Shown here: piece after piece, positions 12,501-22,190 of the stretch | How the letters are laid out: each line of letters begins with the position of its first letter | How positions within the stretch are numbered: position 1 is the stretch's first letter | DNA from: Ditylenchus dipsaci | Taxonomy: Eukaryota > Nematoda > Chromadorea > Rhabditida > Anguinidae | Length of the DNA: 64,000 nt | NCBI GenBank assembly: GCA_004194705.1 | Contig: SADC01001285.1 | Span: 372,001-436,000 of the forward strand | Direction: 5' to 3' | Program-made: the position numbers and the translations under genes | Notes under the pieces: generated by a model | The model's database searches: none | Told to the model about the DNA's origin: nothing | What the model saw: only the letters and a program-made list of their open reading frames with translations

Positions 12501-13575
12501 GTCGGACCTAGGTGGGAACGAACTTGAGGTGGGGGTCGTTGAATCGAGATTTGATAGCGAGTCCTCCCAAATGGCCTAAAAGCATATCTATTTACTGTTT
12601 TAATGCTTGAAATGTGTAGAAAACACGTTTTCAGGTGTGGGAAGGCCATTTTTAGAAAAAAAATTTTTGACCAAATTTTGACTTTTTGCCGTAGTGGACC
12701 AAGGTAAACCACCTATGGAGGGTACCTGGTTACCATTTCGAAGCCAATTTACATTTTTAAAAGATAGGATTTGAACATAGTTTTGATAACTGGGGCCTAC
12801 CGCATAAAGAAACTCTGGTATGCATACATTTTTATGTATCCAGAGTCACTTTCGAGTGATTTGTGTCTAAGGTACGTGGGTGCGCGCATCTCTAACTCTC
12901 AAGCCCCTGCGCCCCTTCGGGGCGCAGGGCTAACTCACTTACCTTAGACATAATTCCGAGCAAGACTCTTGAACAAAAATGCATTTAGAGGCTCTGGATG
13001 CATGCTTTTTCATGCATCCAGAGTCACTTACTAAAACAGCCCCGCAGGGGGCTTGGTTGGTTAGAATGCGCGCACTCATTTACCTTAAGGATGAATCCGA
13101 GTAGACTCTTAACAAAAAATGCATTTAGGTACTCTTTTGCGTAAAAGTTAAATTAAAGTAAAAGTTAATATGGAGGAAATAATAATATCCAGGTACCCTC
13201 CATAGGTTGTTTACCTTGGTCCAAGGCAAAAAGTCGAAATTTGGTAAAAAAAAATTTTTCTAAAAATGTCCTACCCACACCTGAAAACGTGTTTTCTACA
13301 CATTTCAAGCATTAAAACAGCAAAAAAACATGCTTTTTGGCCATTTTGGAGGACTCGCTATAGTGTACTCCGGACAAAATAACTACGAGGGCACAAAATA
13401 GAGAATATACGATAATCTTTACTTCTTCGCTTTCTTCATCTTGGCTTTCCAATTTTTCTCGCTTCTCGACGACACTTTCGGACAAGAGGATTCCATAAAT
13501 GGGCTGGTTAGTGGGCTTAATGCTTCGCACCACATGATCAGTAATGTAAAAGTCGACCATTGGATTGACTATTAT
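6563..13575 (-). CDS. MPN-domain protein, CSN6-like (COP9 signalosome subunit)
   Basis: Exons 6563-6725, 6768-6821, 6869-6973, 7015-7115 and 7231-7462 splice in phase. They encode an acidic linker, then KQVIGWYRIGGNAEQDLNIH, then CDILIAGP and TDLFVRLALASCPTEHAEHL. This is the pattern of the C-terminal half of a catalytically dead MPN domain; CSN6 has GWYTTGG and LATEEAERIG at the equivalent places. An exon at 13423-13575 encodes IVNPMVDFYITDHVVRSIKP, which matches the start of an MPN domain (HPLVILNISDHW in CSN6). I infer it belongs to the same gene, across a 6-kb intron full of repeats. No JAMM zinc-binding motif is visible, as expected of CSN6, eIF3f or Rpn8; CSN6 fits best. The first exon and the 3' end are missing from the model. 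Confidence 0.6.
7888..8062. repeat. 175-bp inverted-repeat element
   Basis: AACCTTTGGGGCCCCACTCG at the left is mirrored by CGAGTGGGGCCCCAAAGGTT at the right, with arms of about 70 bp. It lies upstream of the MPN exons and has no obvious coding content. Confidence 0.8.
8097..8177 (+). other. possible 3' terminal exon, gene unknown
   Basis: After a good acceptor (TTTCTTTAG) there is an open frame QQEEEVVATVHVVAAVIAYL ending in TGA. I cannot name it and have no upstream exon; it may be chance. Confidence 0.2.
8269..8622 (+). CDS. uncharacterised 117-aa ORF with signal-like N terminus
   Basis: An uninterrupted ORF of 117 codons in a region otherwise dense with stops. Residues 1-24 (MLAVFTCFAIWLLAVIVGDV...) look like a signal peptide or signal anchor. 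The remainder is soluble-looking, mixed in composition, and not low-complexity (for example EAYRRGQLLVLPDRVHYLAQ). Its base composition is less AT-rich than its surroundings. No intron borders flank it and I do not recognise the family. It could be a single-exon secreted protein or a fragment of a transposon polyprotein. It lies inside what I infer to be a long intron of the MPN gene, on the opposite strand. Confidence 0.35.
   Translation: MLAVFTCFAIWLLAVIVGDVPVPADFRYLEVQEAYRRGQLLVLPDRVHYLAQIGTSGSPLAIAWPWVPYLDEDILINSHSLHTLLLRGPIEGASVEATVQSGMDALNTIIHASTLEG
8690..9235. mobile_element. word island TCGGGATCCCGA (hAT-like, right end lost)
   Basis: The left end reads TAGAGGTGTGCACGGGATCG. Two arrays of GGGATCCC, ATCCCGATC and CCCTCCCGA (about 8,700-8,830 and 9,115-9,230) flank an AT-rich core. 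The right end is cut off at the R1 repeat near 9,236, so no target duplication can be read. Grouping with the other hAT-like islands is by layout. Confidence 0.6.
9236..9420. repeat. interspersed repeat R1, inverted copy
   Basis: Contains GAGATGCGCACACCCACATA, then AAATCACTCGAAAGTGACTC and the ATGCATGAAAAAACATGCAT hairpin, in the opposite orientation to the copy at 2.04-3.13 kb. Confidence 0.75.
9594..10096. mobile_element. hAT-like element, C-rich word CCTCCCCCCGC
   Basis: Ends TAGGGTTGGCCTCCC and GGGAGGCCAACCCTA lie between two perfect copies of the 8-bp duplication GTTATTAG (9,586-9,593 and 10,097-10,104). Both subterminal zones are strongly strand-biased runs of CTCCCCCCGC. The core (9,760-9,940) has no recognisable coding sequence. 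The long C-runs are likely assembly weak points. Confidence 0.85.
10190..10380. repeat. interspersed repeat R1
   Basis: Same order of motifs as the 2.04-kb copy: TGTATGCTTTTTTATGAATC, TCGCTTTCGAGTGATTTG, GTGTGCGCATCTCAA and a GGGGGC segment. Confidence 0.7.
10389..10598. mobile_element. small hAT-like MITE inside R1
   Basis: Left end CAGGTATCCCATAA and right end TATGAGATCCCTG, flanked by TTTATACA and CTTATACA (7 of 8 bases identical). The interior repeats AAAAACTAAGATT. Confidence 0.65.
11272..12118. repeat. 850-bp foldback repeat
   Basis: The left arm (about 11,275-11,465, for example ACGTTTGACTACCTG and TTCGAAGGTCTGATTTTG in complement) is matched inversely by 11,930-12,115. The spacer of about 460 bp has no recognisable gene. 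Confidence 0.75.
12128..12557. mobile_element. TA-type MITE, ACAGTC family
   Basis: TACAGTCAAACCTCGATTTT at the left and a diverged complement at the right (AATCGAGATTTGA). Internal inverted arms share AAAGTGTCGG/GGGTCC and ACGAACTTGAGG words with copies at 20.13, 26.28 and 55.19 kb. Probably a mariner/Tc1-mobilised element, inferred from the TA ends. Confidence 0.65.
12770..13135. repeat. interspersed repeat R1, two partial copies
   Basis: R1 motifs (CACTTTCGAGTGATTTGTG, GCGCGCATCTCTAACTC, CCTTCGGGGCGCAGGG) followed by a second shorter copy from about 12,997. Confidence 0.65.
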
Positions 13576-13794
13576 CTAAAAAAGGCATTAGGAAAGATTA
13601 ATTATGATCCAAAAATTGTTGCCTTTTCTAACTCAACACATTTCTCCATTGCCTAAAATTTTCAAACTTTACGCCATATACGTCATACATATATCACAGT
13701 GGTTCTAGTTTACAATAATTGCACTTATTTTAAGCGTTTAATTGTATTTAGGAGTGGTTGAAACAGTAGTTAAAATACGTTTTTTCTAATTTTG

Positions 13795-15160
13795 CAGAAG
13801 AGTCTGTTACCTCAATTTTCCGAATTTTTTTTCTCGAGCCTTTAATGTTTTAAAAGTGTTTTAAGCAACTCTGACCAATCGTTGCAAGTCCTGACGAGAA
13901 AATTATGAAAAACTCACTCTCCAAAAAATTGGTTGACTAAAATTTCAATAATTTGGGTTTTATCTTAGTTTAGGGTATTTATCACTGATTTATTTATCGC
14001 TAAAAAACGACTAAGGCCTTATTAGATGTAAAATCAGTGGCTTTTATTAACTATAGTAAAAAAAAATTTAAAAATTGAAAAAGATTCTTACAGGCAAACA
14101 CTTCTAAAGTCAAAGTGAAATTTCACTATTTTTTGGCGCCCAAAATAGGTTGCACAGCAAAATTTTGGACTTGCGCAACTTTTCTGGATACAGCATTAGA
14201 AAGCCATATCGATTCTACATCAGATAGATAAAAATTTTGATAAAAGACTGTGCCATTGGGAATTCCTGACTAAAAAAACTGCTGTAAGAATTCAGGAATC
14301 ACTGTCGAATTTCAAATTCCGCTTGAGACAATGGAATTTTTCGCATTTGTTTAAAAGGGCATGCCCACGCTAATAAGAGGTGCTGCCAGGAAATTCGAAT
14401 TTTTTTCCTAATTATTGAACATTTCTGTACGGATTTTTGAACTTGGTTTCTAATAAAACAAGGTCTAGAATTTAATTTTAGGTATAGTTTTATCAGAAAC
14501 CAAGTTTGAAAAATCCGTACAGAAGTTCAATAATTAGGAAAAAAATTCGGATTCTCGAGCACCACCTCATATTAGCATGGGCAAGCGCCTTTAAACAAAT
14601 GCGAAAAATTCCATTTTAAATTTATCGTCTCAAGCGGAATTTGAAATTCGACAGTGATTTCTGAATTCTTAAAGCAGTTTTTTTAGTCAGGAATTCCAAT
14701 GGCACAGTCTTTTATCAAAATTTTTATATATCTGATGTAGAATTGATACGACTTTCTAATGCTGTATCCAGAAAGTTTGCACAAGTCAAAAATTTTGCTG
14801 TGGAACCTATTTTGGTCGCCAAAAAATAGTGAAATTTCACTTTGACTTTAGAAGTGTTTGCCTGTAAGAATGTTTTTCAAATTTCAAATTTTTTTACTGT
14901 AGTTAGAAAAAGCCACTGATTTTACATCTAATAAGGTCTTAGTCGTCTTTTAGCGATAAATAAATCAGTGATAAATACCCTAAACTAAGATAAAACCCAA
15001 ATTATTGAAACTTTAGTCAACCAATTTTTTGAAAAATGAGTTTTTCATAATTTTCTCGTCAGGACTCGCAACGATTGGTCAGAGTTGCTTAAAACACTTT
15101 TAAAAACATTAAAGGCTCGAGAAAAAAGTCCAAAAATCTAGGTAACAAAATTCCTTATTG
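13795..15160. repeat. 1.36-kb foldback centred on a TTAA MITE
   Basis: Outer arms (13,800-14,345 against 14,600-15,155) are near-perfect inverted copies; GACCAATCGTTGCAAGTCCT and its complement mark them. The loop is itself a palindromic MITE (14,350-14,595) with AAAAGGGCATGCCCACGC ends of the AGGGGCATGC family. The MITE sits at the exact centre of symmetry. Confidence 0.8.
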
Positions 15161-15335
15161 ACTTCTTGAAAATTAGAAAAACGTCTTTTAAACAGTAAAA
15201 AGAGGGTATGATCGGTGTGCCTAGCCTCAATCGATGGTATTTTAGTTTAAAAACAAAATTTTGTTCACATTTTAAAAAATAATGATGCTAATAGTGCTCT
15301 AAATGCTTTGTAGCGCTAATTTAAACTTATTTAAA

Positions 15336-15818
15336 TTAGCCCACCTTAGGTACTGTCACTAAAACTTTGACATAAAACCAAGGCAGTAAGGCTTTATTCA
15401 ACTTCTCACTAATGACGACCTGCGGTAAACCTTGGATAAATGGTAAAAAAGTTACCATTTGGTTAAAAAATTTAAACAAGATATTTATTTTTAAAAACGA
15501 TAAACACTCAAAAAATTTTAAAAAAAGTATTTGCTGTGGTTTTACACAGTCATTTATCCTACCCGGTTGGTTAACCGAAAAAAGAGTTATTCGGGAAATA
15601 AAACGGAAAGCAAGAAAACATCCCAAAAAGTAAGGTTTTAATGCATTGTCTATTATATAAGGTAATATGCCCTCTTCATCTTTTGCCAACGCCACCTTTG
15701 AATGATGATATTCTTTTTCATCTATTAGGTCGTTTGGATTATCATTTAAAAAGGAATTCAAGGCATTTAATACAGAAAAAAGCAATAAGTGTTTTAAAAA
15801 ATTGACGATTTGATGCAT
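15336..15818 (-). CDS. uncharacterised 160-aa ORF
   Basis: An ORF of 160 codons, rich in Leu, Phe, Ile and Lys, with no family I recognise. The N-terminal third (MHQIVNFLKHLLLFSVLNAL) is hydrophobic and could be a signal sequence; residues 20-60 are acidic and polar. The C-terminal part is repetitive Phe/Leu/Lys, which in AT-rich DNA can arise by chance. There are no splice-supported neighbours. It may be a secreted orphan or spurious. Confidence 0.3.
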   Translation of the reverse strand: MHQIVNFLKHLLLFSVLNALNSFLNDNPNDLIDEKEYHHSKVALAKDEEGILPYIIDNALKPYFLGCFLAFRFISRITLFSVNQPGRINDCVKPQQILFLKFFECLSFLKINILFKFFNQMVTFLPFIQGLPQVVISEKLNKALLPWFYVKVLVTVPKVG

Positions 15819-16464
15819 GCTTGATTTGTTTTCTCACTAACACCTTTGTTGATTGCTCGCTAGTATGTTGATTGCTCGCTAGCTGATAAATCAGCCAACT
15901 TGGGAGCCCTGAATTAAAATTTAAATTGGGTGGAATCCAAGTTTAAATTGGGTCAGGTTAAAGCTTAATTAGAGCAAAGTTAAAGTTTAAATTGAGTAAG
16001 GTTAAACTTCAAATAGGGCCATGTTAAAGTGCTAGGTCGTCGTCTATAAAGTTTAATAGTTACTCGAATTAAACTTTAACATGACCCAATTTAAACTCAA
16101 ATTTGAGTTTCGTGTAGGGAATTTGAAAATTACAGCTCGGGTAAGTCAGGTCAGTCAGCGCACATGCCTTGGCAAGGGCTCAGGCCACAAAGGCACCAAG
16201 CGAAAATCTTGTTTCGACATTATTTACCGAAGTAAGATTTTCAACTCTCATTCAGTCTGTGAAGACTGAATTCAAATGGGTCATACAAAAAATTAAAGCT
16301 CAAAAACGGAAAAAGCATTGAGACGCTCCTCGAACGCCTAGTGTAAAAGATCTTAGTCATGGTCACACACAAGCAAGTTTTCTAAAATAGAAAGGAACAA
16401 AGAAAACAATTTAGGATACTTTATTCTGATTCATACAATAATGCACCATTTATCAACTCATTTC
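15819..16464. other. spacer with TTAAA/GTTAAA repeats
   Basis: Around 15,910-16,100 there are degenerate repeats of GGGTCAGGTTAAAGCTT-like words and their complements (TAAACTTTAACATGACCC). No gene was seen. Confidence 0.45.
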
Positions 16465-16551
16465 TTAAATCATTCCGATACTGTATAGTTCTTTGGCGTA
16501 ACTGATGTCTGGAACCCTTTGCAATTCTTCATCAACTAACTTTTTACTGCA
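16465..16551 (-). other. probable 3' terminal exon, gene uncertain
   Basis: After the acceptor TTTTATTTAG an open frame encodes CSKKLVDEELQRVPDISYAK...ELYSIGMI*. It looks like real coding sequence. It could be an alternative last exon of the F-box-like gene just upstream, joined from within the 16,823-16,959 exon, or the end of another gene. Confidence 0.4.
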
Positions 16552-16822
16552 CTAAATAAAATCTGATTTAACTCTGAGCTTGAAAAAACACAAGGATAGG
16601 CGCATACCGAGAAAATACTATTAATGACAGAAATATCGAACTTAAGCGTAGTAGAAATTTAACAAAAGGGTTATTACACTGAAATTTTAAGGAATTGAAA
16701 AAATTTCAGTCAAAAAGCTAAATGTTTTTTCCCAGAGGTATGCACCTTATCAGCCTTCAGCTAGACAGATTGTTCAATTAAACACTCACTACTACTCCAT
16801 AAGCGTCTCTCACTGATTTCGC

Positions 16823-19800
16823 TTAAGCTGATTTGTTCTCTATGCTGAAGGAGAGCTGAAACTTCCATTCTACGATCGAACTTCCTTCTGCAGTATAGGG
16901 CCTTGAGAGAATTTCACAGATGGCTGATATCACAGGATAGTCGTTTTCTAGGTACTTGGCTGCAAATAATTTCAAATAAGTTTCTTGTTGACTTGATTCC
17001 AAAGTTGAACTTACTTTTAAGCTTTTTGCACACATCAAGGCGTATGAAGTGCCAGGCGAATGAGAACTCATCTTTGCTATGCTGGATCAATATACCTCGA
17101 CTGAGACATAACTTTCCCAACTTCAGATTAATCTCGAGAATGCTCGTCTTTAAAAAAAGTTTTGAGCGGAACTTCTAACTTATAAACATACATTCAAGTG
17201 GTATCGTGTCTCGATATCTCGTGCAAACTGAACCATGTTGTTGATTTTGAACTTGAGCAATAATAGTGACGTAGAATCCCACAGCACTGAGTCACTGACG
17301 CTGGTTACACCTTGACCACCTCAACAATGGTTTGCACAATCTGGCTTTCTGTAGTGTCATCTATTTGCATATCTTAACTAACTCATGTAAATTGGTGTTT
17401 TTGAATAAGCAAGCACTTACCCTCAACTATTTGCAAAGTACGCTTGCGCACATTGATTTGCAATACCTCCACACTGAAAAATAAAAAATGTAAAACAGCC
17501 AGTCTAAGATGAGTATGAAGCATGTACTAAAGTTTATTACACGACTTATTCGAAGGCTCTGCATGACTTAAGACCCGAACCACATAACATTATATACCGA
17601 AAATGTGAAATAAAGGTGGATCTGTGATAGTAGTTTTTAAAAAAGCGACTCGAATAATTCACGGACTAAAAAAGTGGCTGCAGTTTTTGGAAACACAGCT
17701 TTAAATTTTTTTGTGCATTGTGCGTTTTAAAACGAAAATGATTGGACTCTAAATGAGGCAAAACTTTTTTGTCAGGACTCCCTTACAATTCTCTAGAGAA
17801 AAGGTGTAGAGACAAAGTATAGAGACAATGTTAAGAGAATTTTATTTTGACTTTTATATATTTTTAACTCACAATGATAAGAAGATCCTGGCAAGCATTT
17901 TGGTATTAAAAGAGAAGTTCTGTAATTTTGTAGTTTCAACAAGGTCAACTCGACCCCTCAGAAATTTGGAAATTGAGTGTTTGGACTCAAATGAAAGCCT
18001 ACGATGTGCTGAGTACGATAAAACTAAATTCGACCAATTTTTTCTACTAATTCACCGAGCTGTGGCCTCCGAAGTTTGGTACTGAGAAAAACCAGTAGAT
18101 TTCTTAAAACATTTTATACTAAGTGAAAATATGATGATGTACACTCGTTCAAAATTTTATTCGATGCATAATGAGCTGCTTTTTCTAACGAGTACAAAAG
18201 CTCCATAGTCTGTAATGAATTTTAGCTAAAAAAGTGTGTTTTTTTTTCAAAAAATCAGCATTTTTCGAACACCAATTTTCGGCGAAAATCCCGCTATAAA
18301 AATCGGAAATCTGCGTGTACTCTCCTGAATTTTAGTGCATTCAAAAAGCATTTCATAAGGCACCTTTCTGGCAAAAAAACCGCCGAAAAAAATTGGGGAG
18401 GTGAGACGGAAAAAGCTTTTGAATTTGACTGGTCATCACTAACTCTTTTCAGTTTTTGACGTAAAAATTTTTTTGTACCGGGAAAACCTGAAATACTGAC
18501 ACCGGATTTGTGATCAGCGTATCTGATTTGCTTCTAAAACTACTCTTAGAGATGCAATTTGAATGTCATATTTCAAATTCCTCTCAGGACAATAAACTTT
18601 CAAACAAGTCAACAATTGGTGAATCAAATATTTATTGTTCTGAGAAAAATTTGAAATATGACATTCAAAGTACACTTCTAAGAGTGATTTTAGAAGCAAA
18701 TAAGATACACTGATCACGAGTTCGGTGTCAGAATTTCAGGCTTTCCTAGTACAAAAAAATTTTACGTCAAAAACTGAAAAGAGTTAGTGATAACCAGTCA
18801 ACTTCGAAAGCTTTTTCGTCTCACCTCCCCAATTTTTTCAGGGTTTTTTTGCCAGAAAGGTGCCTCATGAAATGTTTCTTTGAATGCACTGAAATTTAGG
18901 AGGGTACACGCAGATTTCCGATTTTTATAGCGGTTTTTTCGCAGAAAATTGGTGTTCGAAAAATGCTGATTTTTTGAAAAAACACACTTTTTAGCCAATA
19001 TTCATTACAGACTATAGAGTTTTTGTACTTGTAAAAAGATCAGCTCATTCTGCATTGAATAAAATTTTGAACGAGTGTACATCATCATATTTTCACTAAG
19101 TATAAAATGTTTTAAGAAATCTACTGGTTTTTCTCAGTACCAAACTTCGGGAGGCCGCAGCTCAGTGAATTAGTATGGAAAAAGGTCGAATTTGGTGTTA
19201 TCGTACTCAGCACATCGTAGGCTTTCATTTGAGCGCAAACACTCAATTTCCAAATTTCTCATGGGTCCGACAAACTACAAATTACAGAACTTCTCTTTTA
19301 AAATTTTTCCAAAATGTTTGGAAGAATTTTGTTATTCTCTGTCAGGTGTCTTCTTGACTCTACAAAAATTCATTCATTTTGCCACATATTTACATGTTTC
19401 TGTCACAGACTTGATCACTTTTTAGTAGAGATGATGATCGGCATTTTCAGTATTTTTCAAAACACATTTTCGACCCACTTTTATAAGATCTCTACTTTTT
19501 AGTCACAAATTCACTCATTTTTGTCATAGCTTTGGTCAAAACCACAGGGGAGACCAAGCACTTTCGAAATTGGGCAATTTTTAAGCATTCTTACAAAAGG
19601 CCTACTATTTTTCACTGCTGTTTTTACCATGTCAAGGTCACTTTTCTAGTTCCGAAAAAATTTTGGTCTACCTTGTTCTCACAATGCAATTTTTTTTCCG
19701 AATTCGTTTTTCGCAAAAATGTTCGAAATATGTTAGAAACAATCTGCAACAAAAATGAGTGAATATGCAACGGAAAAGCGTGATAGAATGCAATACAAAT

Positions 19801-20101
19801 CTGTAAAATTTAACTCTATTCTGAGATACAAACCGTAAAATAAAAGGGGAGAGGGGATGGTGTAGTGCAAAGTTTTCGGTGTTATAGAGAAGAGGTGGCA
19901 CTAATAGAGATAATACCGTATATGGGATATTCGAAAAAAGACTTATCGTAATATTTCACTTAATATTTACCTGTCCATTGGAAACTTGGAAAAGTAGTGA
20001 AGCCGTAGAGCTTTAAATTGGCTATTGACCTGTTCCATGAAGTCAAGCTCTGTTGCATCCAAGTAGCAAAATACATCGTAGAGTACACTATTGAAAACCA
20101 T
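16823..20101 (-). CDS. F-box-like protein
   Basis: Five exons, 16823-16959, 17015-17147, 17192-17360, 17421-17473 and 19971-20101, give a protein of about 207 residues. The first exon carries an F-box-like start, VLYDVFCYLDATELDFMEQV followed by NSQFKALRLHYF; such domains link substrates to SCF ubiquitin ligases. Later parts include KRTLQIVEDDTTESQIVQTI and LENDYPVISAICEIL, as in fast-evolving nematode F-box families. Phases agree throughout, except that exon 17192-17360 needs one extra base near 17,303-17,316 (frame slips between EVVK and GVTSVSD). The 2.5-kb first intron contains a 1.45-kb foldback. The family call rests on the N-terminal motif. Confidence 0.6.
17885..19335. repeat. 1.45-kb foldback in the F-box gene intron
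   Basis: The arms pair almost continuously from the outer AGAGAAGTTCTGTAATTTG region, through GTACCAAACTTCGG/CCGAAGTTTGGTAC (18,065 and 19,140), to a loop near 18,610. ORFs on both strands around 18,510-18,717 mirror each other because of the symmetry and are not genes. Confidence 0.85.
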
Positions 20102-20132
20102 ACCTTACACCACTAAAGCAATGTTATAAAAC

Positions 20133-20568
20133 TACAGTCGACTCTCGATTTAAAGACACCCTAAAAAGTTCGTTCCCACCTAGGGTCCAACACTTTTTTT
20201 TTCAGCCCGATTTTCGAAATTTTTACCAGTTTTGTTTTGACAGTCTGGTTGCAAATATCGCAAGGATTCCGATTTTGACGATCGTTTTCAATAACTAAAT
20301 AATTTTACTACTTAAAAAGCAAGACTTCAATTAAATGACAGGGATTTTTGAAAAAGCTTGTCCTGTCCTTAAATCGAGGTTTTGCTGTTTGAGTAGTAAA
20401 ATTATTTAGTTATTAAAAACGATCGGCAAAATTGGAATCCTTGCGATATTTTAAACCAGACTGTAAAAACAAAACTGGTAAAAAATTTAAAAAATCGGGC
20501 TAAAAAAGTGTCGGACCCTAGGTACGAACGTACTTTTTGGGGTATCCCTAAATCGAGAGTCGATTGTA
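20133..20568. mobile_element. TA-type MITE, ACAGTCGA family
   Basis: Ends TACAGTCGACTCTCGATTTA and AAATCGAGAGTCGATTGTA. Internal inverted arms carry AGGGTCCAACACTTTTTT and CGCAAGGATTCCGATTTTG. It lies 32 bp upstream of the F-box gene ATG. Confidence 0.8.
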
Positions 20569-20571
20569 TGG

Positions 20572-20616
20572 CAGGGTTCGACAAATGTGCCCTTTAGGGC
20601 ACATTTGTCGAACCTG
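20572..20616. mobile_element. 45-bp hAT-like hairpin, word GGGCACATTTGTCGA
   Basis: CAGGGTTCGACAAATGTGCC, a 4-base loop, then GGCACATTTGTCGAACCTG, with nothing else inside. Flanks TTGTATGG and CTGTATGG match at 7 of 8. The left flank includes the terminal bases of the ACAGTCGA MITE, so it inserted after that MITE. Confidence 0.7.
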
Positions 20617-21555
20617 CTGTATGGTACATTCTATAGTATAGCCTTGAATTCCGCTCAAGACAATAAATATTTAAACTTAAACTTTTTGGTATTTTTTTAT
20701 TAAGGCCATAGTTTTTAAGTGCAGCGACATGTGCAAAATTTGAATTGGCGGGGGACACTTCTCGGCACTTATGTATTTCTTTTTTTTTGCATTTTCAGAG
20801 TAAAATAGCGATCCCTGGTAATTTAAACATACGAAACTCGTAGACAAAGGCGGCATGGTTCTTTAAGAAATACAAAGTTTGAATAAATTACTATATCATT
20901 ATCAAATTTATTCACTTATCTAATCTTGAAAATACCCAAAGGGGTCAACTTTTACGGTCATATTTGAATCTCTAAAAAGTCACTTGTCCGAAACTGGCTA
21001 TTTGGCTATCATTTTTAGAGCTTATCAAAAGGTGAAGAAAAAGAAAAAAACAGGTCGTATAAGTTTAAATATACAGCAAAACCACAGTACCGTATATTCT
21101 CTATTAGAAGGCCCGGGCCTTCTATTTTTCAACCCTAAAAAGTCGGAAAAAAATTCGGGTCGATGTTGAGATTTTTGCGTGCTCAACCAGAATTTTAAAA
21201 GTGGAATCAGGTAAGCTCGTGCTAACTAAGAAAACGCGAAAAACAGATTTGCGAATTTCTTTTTCTGGGCTGATATATAGGTCCTCAAGGGAGGCCTTCT
21301 ATTAGAGAATATACGGTATTTAAAAAAGATAATCTGCTTATTCAAACCATTGACACTGATGAGGGATCTGTCAAAACTTATCTCGTAATTTGTATTTACA
21401 CCATTCTGTTTCATCTTTTAAAAGGAATAAGGCGACATGAAAACTAAGATTGGACTTGACAATGTAAAATATCACCTTGTTACAGTTTTCGCCAAATTTT
21501 TCTATTTTCAATTGAAGTTAGCAGTACTAAAATTTTACGTCAAATTTTTTTCCGT
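20617..21555. other. spacer with an ACCGTATTTCC-type element
   Basis: From 21,089 (TACCGTATATTCTCTATTAG) to 21,316 (TAGAGAATATACGGTA) there is an inverted-repeat element of the ACCGTAT type with AGGCCCGGGCCTTCTAT next to the left end. No gene was seen in the remainder. Confidence 0.55.
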
Positions 21556-21791
21556 TTAAGGGCCATTGCCGTCTCCGACAACGGTTGTCCCCGCCAATTC
21601 AATTTTTTTTTATCGTTGGATTTACGTACGAATTTTATACTTGGTTTCTAACAAAACTACACGTAAAATTAAATTCTAGGCCTTGTTTTGTTAGAAACCA
21701 ATTTTAAAAAATCCGTACAGAAGTTGAATGATTAGGCAAAAAAATTGAATTGGCGGGAGACAATTCAAAACAGGTGGCAATAGCTCTTTAA
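21556..21791. mobile_element. TTAA-type MITE, GGCCATTGCCG family
   Basis: TTAAGGGCCATTGCCGTC at the left and GGCAATAGCTCTTTAA at the right. The inner inverted motif TTGGTTTCTAACAAAAC also occurs at the centre of the 13.8-kb foldback. A second copy lies at 53,737-53,936. Confidence 0.75.
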
Positions 21792-21843
21792 AAATATGCC
21801 AATAAGCACTGGTCTTAAATGTGTTCCTAAATACGGTATAGAC

Positions 21844-21945
21844 CAGGGCTGAAGCCGATTTCTGGTTTTCCGCCTTTCTGACTTTTTATTTCCGGCTGTG
21901 ATAATTTTTTTTAAGTTCTATTGTTTAAAGTCGGCTTCAGTCCTA
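21844..21945. mobile_element. 102-bp hAT-like MITE
   Basis: Ends CAGGGCTGAAGCCGATTTC and AAGTCGGCTTCAGTCCTA; flanks GTATAGAC and GTGTAGAA (6 of 8). Confidence 0.55.
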
Positions 21946-22190
21946 GTGTAGAATGAAAAAAAGCTTCCCATTCAACGTCACCGTTTTTTGCAAAGGGCAT
22001 TGGAGTACGACTTTTTAGATAATTTCTAACATGTTTTCTTTTAAGATTGGTTCAATTACAGTCACTGTGGTATGTGAACATCTATTCGCCAAACACCATT
22101 TAGAATTTCACCATTTTTTAGATTTGCATGACTATAATTTGCTCATTCTTTATCCCCAAAAAGTGGTGATTTAAATTTTTTTTATTCTAG

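Noticed and set aside
17072..17095. A 24-bp intron in the F-box-like gene
   Set aside because: Reading straight through (GILIQHSK) keeps the frame and fits better than an implausibly short intron.
18510..18717. Two overlapping 67-codon ORFs on opposite strands as a gene pair
   Set aside because: They are mirror images created by the foldback symmetry.
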